From an uncultured Treponema sp. (GTDB lineage Bacteria; Spirochaetota; Spirochaetia; Treponematales; Treponemataceae), in NCBI GenBank assembly GCA_949299755.1, contig CASGBA010000016.1:1-41612 (forward strand): a stretch of 41,612 nucleotides of DNA. The letters are read 5' to 3'. Below, one piece after another: positions 7,993-13,999 of the stretch; within the stretch, counting starts at the first letter, position 1; every line of letters starts with the position of its first letter. The notes beneath the pieces were generated by a model. That model was not told the origin of the DNA, ran no database searches, and was given only the letters and a program-made list of their open reading frames with translations. Position numbers and translations under genes: made by a program.

Positions 7993-9387
7993 TTATGCTT
8001 TCAACGCCTCAAGCGTATGGTGTTTCTTTAAATAATGCCGTTCGTATAGAAGTAATATCAGTGAAAGCAGGAAAGCCAGCCCGTCGGCGACAGGCCCTGT
8101 CCACAACACACCGGTTACCCCCATGAACAGCGGGAGAATCAAAGCGGCAGGCACAAAGAAAATTATCTGGCGTGCCAGAGAAAGGACAGCGGATTGAACC
8201 GGCTTGCCCACAGCCTGCAGATACACCGCGGTGACGGTCTGGAACCCGGTTAGCGGACAGAACAGCAGGAAGATGCGGAATGCCATCACGGCGAATTCGT
8301 TGTAAAGTCCTTCTTCCGAACCGAACAGGGACACGACGCTCATCGGCGCAAACTGGAAAATCAAAAAACCGATAACCGACACAACCTCCGATGCAACCAG
8401 CGCGATTTTCAGCGCCTGCCTCACCCGTTTATAGTTTTTTGCGCCGTAATTGAATCCCAAAATCGGTTGCGCTCCGGTGGCGATTCCCAAAAGGATTGCA
8501 ATCATAATCTGATTGACCTTCATCACAATACCGGTCGCCGTCAGGGGAATTTCGGAACCGTACACGGAAGCGGCGCCATACCGTGCCAGCAGGTTGTTGG
8601 TCAGCGCCATTACAATCGTGATGGCGAACTGGGTGATGAAACTGCTCAGCCCGAAAGCCAGGATGTTTGCGCAGGTTCTTCCGTCCGGGCGGAACGAGGC
8701 TGAATCGGGGCGGACGGTTTTAAACCGGGGCATATATACAACCGACACAACGAATGACGCCACCTGGCCGATGACAGTCGCAATCGCCGCTCCTTTCACT
8801 CCCATGTGAAACACAAAGATGAATACCGGGTCAAGAATCACATTGATGACCGCACCGATGACCATGGAAAACATGGCATACTTGGGGCTGCCGTCCGCCC
8901 GGATCATGGAATTGATGGCGGCGGAAATCATCATGAACGGAAGACCGGTTCCGATTATGACTCCGTAGTCAAGGGCATAGGGACGCAGTATGTCCGTCGA
9001 GCCGAACAATGTCAAAAGCGGGTTTATCCATACCAGGAACACAACCGTCAGCAGGATACTCACAACCGTCACCAGGGAGACGGCGTTACCCACACCTTTT
9101 TTCGCAACCGCAATCTGCCCTTCCCCCAGCTTGAGGCTCAAATAGGCGGCACCGCCGTTGCCAATCATCATCGCAAACGCCAACGCCACAATGGTAATCG
9201 GGAAAACCACGTTGGTCGCCCCGTTACCGAGATAGCCGACACCCCTGCCGATAAAAACCTGGTCCACTATGTTGTAAAGGGAATTGACCAGCAGGGCGAT
9301 TACGCTGGGAACGGAAAATTTCACAATCAGCCTGCCGACCGGTTCCGTCGCAAACAGGCTGTGGTTTTCAGTCATTGAATTTTCCAT
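7993..9387 (-). CDS. MATE family efflux transporter, MarR-controlled
   Basis: A 464-residue polytopic pump of the MATE group that includes MepA-like proteins. The N-terminal pattern is Glu-Pro-Val-Gly-Arg-Leu-Ile-Val-Lys-Phe-Ser-Val-Pro-Ser, then Asn-Ile-Val-Asp-Gln-Val-Phe-Ile-Gly. Two homologous halves are visible, the second with Gly-Ala-Gln-Pro-Ile-Leu-Gly-Phe-Asn-Tyr-Gly-Ala. AAGGAG precedes ATG 9387 by nine bases. It lies downstream of a MarR gene and has an operator-like palindrome just ahead of it, so it is probably induced by a ligand of that regulator. MepR/MepA of Staphylococcus is a precedent for a MarR-MATE pair. Confidence 0.94.
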   Translation of the reverse strand: MENSMTENHSLFATEPVGRLIVKFSVPSVIALLVNSLYNIVDQVFIGRGVGYLGNGATNVVFPITIVALAFAMMIGNGGAAYLSLKLGEGQIAVAKKGVGNAVSLVTVVSILLTVVFLVWINPLLTLFGSTDILRPYALDYGVIIGTGLPFMMISAAINSMIRADGSPKYAMFSMVIGAVINVILDPVFIFVFHMGVKGAAIATVIGQVASFVVSVVYMPRFKTVRPDSASFRPDGRTCANILAFGLSSFITQFAITIVMALTNNLLARYGAASVYGSEIPLTATGIVMKVNQIMIAILLGIATGAQPILGFNYGAKNYKRVRQALKIALVASEVVSVIGFLIFQFAPMSVVSLFGSEEGLYNEFAVMAFRIFLLFCPLTGFQTVTAVYLQAVGKPVQSAVLSLARQIIFFVPAALILPLFMGVTGVLWTGPVADGLAFLLSLILLLYERHYLKKHHTLEALKA

Positions 9388-9404
9388 AGATGCACACTCC
9401 TTCT

Positions 9405-9424
9405 GTAATTACGTAATTAGTTAC
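9405..9424. promoter_or_regulatory. Probable MarR operator ahead of the MATE gene
   Basis: A perfect 14-bp palindrome, TAATTACGTAATTA, spans 9406-9419. The overlapping segment 9413-9424 (GTAATTAGTTAC; GTAACTAATTAC on the minus strand) matches 11 of 12 bases of the core of the larger palindrome before the MarR gene. It sits 18 bp or more upstream of the MATE start, between MarR and MATE, so the pump may have its own regulated promoter. Confidence 0.65.
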
Positions 9425-9438
9425 CTATTTGCACAGGC

Positions 9439-9464
9439 AAACGCCTCCTTTCCGCAGGGCGTTT
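9439..9464 (-). other. Hairpin between MarR and MATE genes
   Basis: A 7-bp inverted repeat, AAACGCC (9439-9445) and GGCGTTT (9458-9464), flanks a 12-base loop. There is no U-run after it on the minus strand, so it is at best a weak attenuator or processing site between the MarR and MATE genes. Confidence 0.35.
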
Positions 9465-9479
9465 ACCGCCGGCGGCGGG

Positions 9480-9914
9480 TTACTCCGATTCAATGTTTTC
9501 CAGAATTTTGTCGGCAAGCTTCACTAGTTCGTGTTTCTGGCCGGGCGTCAAAGACCTGCATAACTCCGCAAAAACCTCTTCATCATGGGCAAGAATCATT
9601 TTGTAAATTCCGGAGGATTTCTCCGTGCAAACCACATTCTTATACCGCCGGTCTTTGGCGCAAGGAACGCACCGGATAAAGCCCTTGCTTTCCAGCCGCT
9701 GTAAAAGATTCGTCATCGCCGGATGGGTCACGTATTCCAGCCTTTCCAAATCATTTTGATGGATTTCAGTTTCGCCCGCCGCTTCCAGGCGGCTGATTGA
9801 GCCGAGAACCCGCAGTTGAACCGAGGTTAAGCCCAGGGTGGCAGCCTTTTCATCCAGCTTCTTACGGAAAGCCCGGTTAATCACCGCTATTTTCAATCCA
9901 AAAGGCATCAGCAT
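9480..9914 (-). CDS. MarR family transcriptional regulator
   Basis: A 144-residue winged-helix repressor. The DNA-reading region is Ile-His-Gln-Asn-Asp-Leu-Glu-Arg-Leu-Glu-Tyr-Val-Thr-His-Pro-Ala, then Leu-Leu-Gln-Arg-Leu-Glu-Ser-Lys-Gly-Phe-Ile. The wing follows with Lys-Asp-Arg-Arg-Tyr-Lys-Asn-Val, where the Asp-Arg pair is the family hallmark. N- and C-terminal helices for dimerisation flank it. A purine-rich GAGGAGGGAGGAG precedes ATG 9914. It heads an operon with a MATE pump and a kinase-like gene, and a perfect palindrome directly upstream suggests autoregulation. Efflux control is inferred from context. Confidence 0.93.
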   Translation of the reverse strand: MLMPFGLKIAVINRAFRKKLDEKAATLGLTSVQLRVLGSISRLEAAGETEIHQNDLERLEYVTHPAMTNLLQRLESKGFIRCVPCAKDRRYKNVVCTEKSSGIYKMILAHDEEVFAELCRSLTPGQKHELVKLADKILENIESE

Positions 9915-9937
9915 AAAGACGCCGCTCCTCCCTCCTC

Positions 9938-9959
9938 AATAAGTAACTAGTTACTTATT
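9938..9959. promoter_or_regulatory. Perfect 22-bp palindrome, probable MarR autoregulatory operator
   Basis: Each 11-base arm reads AATAAGTAACT on its own strand, with no spacer and no mismatch. It begins 24 bp upstream of the MarR start. The inner GTAACTAGTTAC recurs almost unchanged (11/12) before the MATE gene, which supports a shared operator. Confidence 0.75.
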
Positions 9960-10021
9960 ATATATTTTCTTCCGTCCGTGTCAATACGGAGCCGGCACAA
10001 AATCCATGGAAAGTATAAGGC

Positions 10022-10056
10022 AAAAAAAAGCCGCACGGGGATTCACCGCCGTGCGG
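10022..10056 (-). terminator. Rho-independent terminator of the FadL-like gene
   Basis: On the minus strand CCGCACG (10056-10050) pairs with CGTGCGG (10037-10031) and is followed by a run of eight T (10029-10022). It starts 24 bp beyond the stop codon of the outer-membrane protein gene. Confidence 0.9.
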
Positions 10057-10079
10057 ACTTAAATTCAGTTCAGAAAAGA

Positions 10080-11384
10080 TTAAAAGGGCAATCTGTATGT
10101 GGCGCCAATGGCGAACATGAAGAGGTTCTTCTCAAGCTCTATGCCGTAGCTCTTGCCTTCGTTGCTCACCGCATAATCTTCGGGGAAGTATTTGACATAG
10201 GTCATGCCGCCTGTCAGCGAAAGGTTTTCTATCGGGCGAACTTCAACACCGGCTCCAACCTGGAAGCTGTCGAGGACAGGGTTGAACACATTGTTGGAGT
10301 CATTTGAAACGCCCTGATTTCCGTAGGCGACACCGAGGCTCGCCGTAACGAATTTATTGAAGTCGTAGTCCGCTCCGACGGCGATTTCAAAGGAATCATC
10401 ATAATCTGTCTCACCGAGGATGCTGTTCATTTCGGCGAACCGGTTGAGGTACCAGTTCAAGCTGGCGCTGACATAAAGCGCATCGATAACCTGATATCCA
10501 ACACCGAAGTTCAGCACAGGGGAAATATCCGTGCGGAATTTGTTCCCGTCTTTAATCCCGAAATCTGAAGCAAGGTCGCCTTCAACATCTTTCAATTCAT
10601 ATTCCAGATTGGATGCCATCTGGAACTGCATGGAAACATCGAGCCTCTGCAGGGGTTTGACGTGCACGCCGAATACACCGGAGAAGGCGAAGGCGTCAGC
10701 GGCGTAGCTGATTTCGTTTCCTCCGTTACCAAGCCCTGTAAGATGAGAGCTTTTAATACTCATTTCCTGGGTTCCGTAGGTGAACCGCAGGGCCGCACCG
10801 ATGGACACCATGTCCATGATTGCGTAGGCACCCCCAAGCTGTCCGCCGTAGGTGATGGAACTTACGGAAAAGTCATGATCCTTTCCGGCGGCAAAAAGTG
10901 CATCCGCAGCGTCAGTCTGTCCAGCCATCATCTGAGCAAGACCGGCTTTGGCAAACAAAAGCGTTGTCGCGGAAGTTCCGTCGGGATAAGAAAGGCTTCC
11001 GCCGCCGGCATAAACACCGAAGTTACCGAACACAGACCAGTCATCGTGTTTATAAACCACATCAACATTGGGATAAAGCCAAACAAAGGTGTTGTCCTTA
11101 TAGGTTGTTCCGCTCAAACCAACGTTTGAAAGGTCAGCGTCTTTTTCCAGAGTGTTTATATATTCTTTCGCCACGAACTGGTTGCCGGCTTCGATATAAA
11201 GTCCGTCTTCCATGAAAGCGGTACCGGCAATATTGTAAAACGAAGCTTCCGGTCTTTTGGTCTCAGTATTCCGGCTCGGATTGCGCAGATAACCGGGAGA
11301 CATATTGCTCTTGTTTTCGATACCTCCCGCAAAAACCACACCGGCCAGAAGAAAAAGCGCGCAAATCGCTGCAACTTGTTTCAT
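10080..11384 (-). CDS. FadL-like outer-membrane beta-barrel protein
   Basis: A 434-residue exported protein. Residues 1-19 are a signal peptide (Met-Lys-Gln, hydrophobic core, Val-Phe-Ala cut). The mature start, Gly-Gly-Ile-Glu-Asn-Lys-Ser, followed by Arg-Asn-Pro-Ser-Arg-Asn-Thr and Ala-Ser-Phe-Tyr-Asn-Ile-Ala-Gly-Thr-Ala, matches the FadL/TodX plug pattern known in treponemal FadL orthologues. The rest alternates polar and hydrophobic residues in many strands and ends in Leu-Pro-Phe, a terminal Phe as expected for the BAM signal. FadL proteins import hydrophobic compounds such as fatty acids; the substrate here is inferred. AAAGGAG precedes ATG 11384. The gene is monocistronic with a strong terminator. 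Confidence 0.8.
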   Translation of the reverse strand: MKQVAAICALFLLAGVVFAGGIENKSNMSPGYLRNPSRNTETKRPEASFYNIAGTAFMEDGLYIEAGNQFVAKEYINTLEKDADLSNVGLSGTTYKDNTFVWLYPNVDVVYKHDDWSVFGNFGVYAGGGSLSYPDGTSATTLLFAKAGLAQMMAGQTDAADALFAAGKDHDFSVSSITYGGQLGGAYAIMDMVSIGAALRFTYGTQEMSIKSSHLTGLGNGGNEISYAADAFAFSGVFGVHVKPLQRLDVSMQFQMASNLEYELKDVEGDLASDFGIKDGNKFRTDISPVLNFGVGYQVIDALYVSASLNWYLNRFAEMNSILGETDYDDSFEIAVGADYDFNKFVTASLGVAYGNQGVSNDSNNVFNPVLDSFQVGAGVEVRPIENLSLTGGMTYVKYFPEDYAVSNEGKSYGIELEKNLFMFAIGATYRLPF

Positions 11385-11405
11385 ACTAAACTCCTTTTGT
11401 TAAGT

Positions 11406-11436
11406 ATTATATTGACATTATAACTTTTTTTGTCAT
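11406..11436 (-). promoter_or_regulatory. Candidate promoter of the FadL-like gene
   Basis: On the minus strand ATGACA (11436-11431) and a perfect TATAAT (11411-11406) are 19 bp apart, with the start codon 22 bp further on. The spacing is longer than ideal, so only the -10 is convincing. Confidence 0.4.
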
Positions 11437-12273
11437 CTTGTAAATATATCTGGGTGAAAAAGAATGAAAAAACCTGCAATATTTTGACATTTTATGAGTT
11501 ATGCTGACACCATATCCCAGTTTCCTTCCCGGCGGGCAAGGCTCCCCTCCCCCACCCACAGGTTTCCGGGAAGCCCTGCCACGCCTTGCGGCGACCCGGC
11601 GGCCGGTGGCTCCGTGTTTTCCAGGGTTTCTCCCAAAACCACGGCGGAAGCCGTGCCAAGGCGGTAAAAAAAAGCGCCCGGATTGCCGGGCGCTTTGGAA
11701 GAAGCGGCGCTGTTTCTTGTACCAGCACTTGGGGCAGACACCGTTCTCATTCAGGGCGATTCCGCACCAGGGGCAGCGGTCGATTTTGTTTTTTGTTGTA
11801 AATTCCGATGAAGCCGCATTAACGCCGCTGGTGAAGGTGATTTTGGCGATATTCAATTTGTCTTTCAGGAGGTCGTAAACAATCTTTATCATTCCTTCAA
11901 CGGTCATTGTCTCCTTTGTGACCACAAGACGGCTGTCCGGATAAGCGGTCGCCAATTCCGTTTTGAATGCCTCGCCTTTCATTTTGTTCGTGGGTGCGCC
12001 GTTCTTTATACCCTGGGCCTCGTATACCTGCAATATGGCTGGAAGCAAAGGGTCGTCTTCCCTCAGAATCAGGGCGTGGTCAAAATTCTTCAGAACACTC
12101 CATGCCGTCTTTTGAATTTCGTTGCACGGGAAAACCATGTTCACCCCGGGTTCAATACTGTCTTCAACTTCGATGGTAAGAACACCGGTGTGTCCGTGCA
12201 GATATTGCGCCTCTCCCTTGAATCCGTAAAAACGGTGGGCGTACTGCAAATCAAATGTCGTGATGCTTCTCAT
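11407..12273 (-). CDS. 6-pyruvoyl/6-carboxy-tetrahydropterin synthase (QueD/PTPS-like) with zinc-finger tail and no natural stop
   Basis: The first 190 or so residues are a PTPS/QueD-fold enzyme acting on dihydroneopterin triphosphate in queuosine or folate synthesis. Zinc ligands are His12 of Tyr-Ala-His-Arg and the pair in Leu-His-Gly-His-Thr. Phe-Asp-His and Thr-Lys-Glu give the other catalytic positions. The usual Cys four residues before His-Gly-His is Ala, preceded by Glu, so this may be a PTPS-III-type or altered enzyme. Two CxxC pairs near residues 167-182 form a zinc ribbon. The frame then has no stop: it crosses a perfect terminator at 11666-11696 and continues as GC-rich low-quality sequence. 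I consider the last 95 or so residues not genuine. AAGGAG precedes ATG 12273. Confidence 0.8.
   Translation of the reverse strand: MRSITTFDLQYAHRFYGFKGEAQYLHGHTGVLTIEVEDSIEPGVNMVFPCNEIQKTAWSVLKNFDHALILREDDPLLPAILQVYEAQGIKNGAPTNKMKGEAFKTELATAYPDSRLVVTKETMTVEGMIKIVYDLLKDKLNIAKITFTSGVNAASSEFTTKNKIDRCPWCGIALNENGVCPKCWYKKQRRFFQSARQSGRFFLPPWHGFRRGFGRNPGKHGATGRRVAARRGRASRKPVGGGGEPCPPGRKLGYGVSITHKMSKYCRFFHSFSPRYIYKMTKKVIMSI
11666..11696 (-). terminator. Rho-independent terminator inside the open frame of the QueD-like gene
   Basis: On the minus strand three A-U pairs and an 8-bp GC stem (GCGCCCGG, loop CAAT, CCGGGCGC) are followed by a run of eight T (11673-11666). None of the three frames has a stop between the zinc-ribbon codons and this hairpin. 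Confidence 0.85.
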
Positions 12274-12334
12274 AAGAATCTCCTTGTAAAGTTATTATCC
12301 AGAGGCTGACAACCCCGCAAAAGCAAAATTATTT

Positions 12335-12736
12335 TTACCGCTTCCGTCCCGCTTCCTTTTTCTTGCAGCCGGGGCAAATTCCGCGGAATATGATGTCGCA
12401 GCCGGTAAAATCAAAGCCGTGCTTATTCCGGATGTTTTTATCCAAATCAGGAATAAAAGGCATATCCACATCAAACACCTTTCCACATTTCTCGCACTTG
12501 ACATGGTAATGGCCATGGCAGCAATGGTCAAAGTGCTCCGGGCCGTCGGGAACATTCAGTTTGTGTATCTGTCCGGTTTCATCCAATCTGTTCAAATTCC
12601 TGTACACAGTCCCCCTGCTGATGGACGGGTGCTCCTTAGAGACCTCATCGTAAACCTCGTCCGCAGTAGGATGGTTCTGCATTTTCTGCACAGCCGCAAG
12701 CACGACAGAGCATTGGATTGTATTGCGCCTAATCAA
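12335..12736 (-). CDS. Fur family regulator, PerR-like
   Basis: A 133-residue metal-dependent repressor. The winged helix contains His-Pro-Thr-Ala-Asp-Glu-Val-Tyr-Asp and Ser-Arg-Gly-Thr-Val-Tyr-Arg-Asn-Leu. The metal region has His-Phe-Asp-His-Cys-Cys-His-Gly-His-Tyr-His. Two structural-zinc CxxC pairs follow (Cys-Glu-Lys-Cys and Cys-Pro-Gly-Cys), as in PerR and other zinc-bearing Fur proteins. The PerR-like reading suggests peroxide or iron control, but the specific metal cannot be read from sequence. A longer frame begins at ATG 12775. I prefer TTG 12736: AAGGA lies seven bases before it, and the longer start would fall inside the operator and ahead of the -10 box. Confidence 0.88.
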   Translation of the reverse strand: MIRRNTIQCSVVLAAVQKMQNHPTADEVYDEVSKEHPSISRGTVYRNLNRLDETGQIHKLNVPDGPEHFDHCCHGHYHVKCEKCGKVFDVDMPFIPDLDKNIRNKHGFDFTGCDIIFRGICPGCKKKEAGRKR

Positions 12737-12779
12737 TATTATGTCCTTATTAGTATTATATCCTAATAAGGACATAATA
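12737..12779. promoter_or_regulatory. Fur/PerR autoregulatory operator overlapping its promoter
   Basis: Two perfect 17-bp arms (12737-12753 and 12763-12779; core TTATGTCCTTATTAG) are separated by nine bases. On the minus strand the -10 hexamer TATAAT (12760-12755) lies in the spacer, and the gene's ribosome site AAGGA lies in the proximal arm. A protein bound here would block both RNA polymerase and the near-leaderless mRNA start. Confidence 0.75.
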
Positions 12780-12872
12780 AGGCATTCCTATACCCCTGTT
12801 AAGCCCTTTTTTGCTTTTTTTGATTTTAAATAGGGATGCGGGAATTTTATTGACATGGCATGAAAAAAAGGT

Positions 12873-12950
12873 TCATTCCTTTAATTCCATCTCGTCTTCC
12901 ATTTTCACAAATCCATATTTTTCATACAATTGTCGTCCCATATCCGGCGC
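12873..12950 (-). pseudogene. GNAT acetyltransferase C-terminal remnant
   Basis: One minus-strand frame reads Ala-Pro-Asp-Met-Gly-Arg-Gln-Leu-Tyr-Glu-Lys-Tyr-Gly-Phe-Val, then Lys-Met-Glu-Asp-Glu-Met-Glu-Leu-Lys-Glu and a TGA at 12875-12873. This is the typical last strand-helix of GNAT acetyltransferases. Nothing of the acetyl-CoA site is present. Its left part overlaps the last codons of the DUF1848 gene in another frame, so the two were joined by a deletion near 12950. Confidence 0.65.
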
Positions 12951-13848
12951 TTTCCATGACACGTTCCGTTACGGTATCTTCCGCCGTCAGGGAGGAACAC
13001 AGCAGGGGACTTTCAGGGTTGTATTGCACAGTGATATTTTCCTGCCGGTTGGCATAACAATAGACGCACTTATTCAGGCAGGTATTATAGGCTCCCACAT
13101 CAATACTTTTGGCACAGCCGCACCCGGGACGCTGGGAACTGTCTTTCTTAAAGGAATAATCTTTACCGGTAATCTTATTTACCAGTACGGAATCGATGCA
13201 ATGAGCCTGCCCGATACCGGGAAGCCGAAGCAGGGCTTTTTCGCAGCAGGCTTCCACTGCAATACCGTACTTGTTTGCAGCTTCCGGCAGGAAAGGAGCA
13301 AATTCAAGGATTTGACTTTCCGTTACTTCCGGAACCCCTTTTAGGCGCAGCCTGTTTTGTATTTTAGGGTAGTAATCCAGAAAACTTACAACGCATTTTT
13401 CCGTACAGTTTTCAAGCTTTGAGGCAATGTATTCAAACCACTTTTTGTGATAATCAAAATTGAAACGCTCCGTAAAAAATATGGGGTCATACCGCCAGAC
13501 AAGCCTTTCTTTGCCCAGCCGCTCTGAGAGTTTTTTGAACCGTTCTATCTGAATCCTTTTTTCCGGTATGTTTTCTTCTATTGATTTGTCATAAGAAGTA
13601 ATTGTGTACTGGAAATAATATGTATATCCCAGGCTGTCAATGATTTTTAAATCTTCCAGGAATTTGGCGGAAGGATTTTTTGTCCAGAACACAATACACT
13701 CAATCGTTTCCGGGGATAAGCTGATTTTGGAGACCTGACGGGGATTTACCGGATTGCGGACACAGAGAAAACCTTCTTTTAACCTGTTGATAAACCAGTC
13801 CCCGTAATGAGCAGGAATATCCGTCCTCCGGGATACGCTTAATATCAA
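12922..13848 (-). CDS. DUF1848 domain protein
   Basis: A 308-residue cytoplasmic protein of the DUF1848 family. It begins Ile-Leu-Ser-Val-Ser-Arg-Arg-Thr-Asp-Ile-Pro-Ala and includes Val-Phe-Trp-Thr-Lys-Asn-Pro. It has a C-terminal cysteine cluster: Gly-Cys-Gly-Cys-Ala-Lys-Ser-Ile-Asp, then Cys-Leu-Asn-Lys-Cys-Val-Tyr-Cys-Tyr-Ala. The CxxxCxxC spacing looks like a radical-SAM cluster placed at the wrong end; the family's reaction is unknown to me. The start is TTG 13848 with GGAGG eight bases upstream. The last seven or so residues (Gly-Tyr-Gly-Thr-Thr-Ile-Val) come from fused acetyltransferase DNA, so the native C-terminus was replaced. Confidence 0.8.
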   Translation of the reverse strand: MILSVSRRTDIPAHYGDWFINRLKEGFLCVRNPVNPRQVSKISLSPETIECIVFWTKNPSAKFLEDLKIIDSLGYTYYFQYTITSYDKSIEENIPEKRIQIERFKKLSERLGKERLVWRYDPIFFTERFNFDYHKKWFEYIASKLENCTEKCVVSFLDYYPKIQNRLRLKGVPEVTESQILEFAPFLPEAANKYGIAVEACCEKALLRLPGIGQAHCIDSVLVNKITGKDYSFKKDSSQRPGCGCAKSIDVGAYNTCLNKCVYCYANRQENITVQYNPESPLLCSSLTAEDTVTERVMESAGYGTTIV

Positions 13849-13999
13849 ATCACATCCTCCATTGCCACCGCAGCTTTTGCAAAGTTTTAAGCAATACTTT
13901 CTTATTTACCTGTTTATATAGTATAATCCGTAAAGGTATATTTATATACTCCCATTGCAATTTATGTGCATAATTTATGACCGGGGCGAGAAAACTACA

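Noticed and set aside
8806-9378. Plus-strand open frame of 190 codons antisense to the MarR-controlled MATE gene
   Set aside because: Very rich in His, Arg, Asn and Gln, as expected for the reverse of hydrophobic codons; no domain and no ribosome site.
10662-11129. Plus-strand open frame of 155 codons within the FadL-like gene
   Set aside because: It is antisense to a well-supported barrel protein with signal peptide and terminator, has no ribosome site, and its product looks like random sequence.
11501-11878. Plus-strand Pro/Arg-rich frame opposite the QueD-like gene end
   Set aside because: Low-complexity product of a GC-rich stretch; it crosses the terminator hairpin and has no ribosome site.
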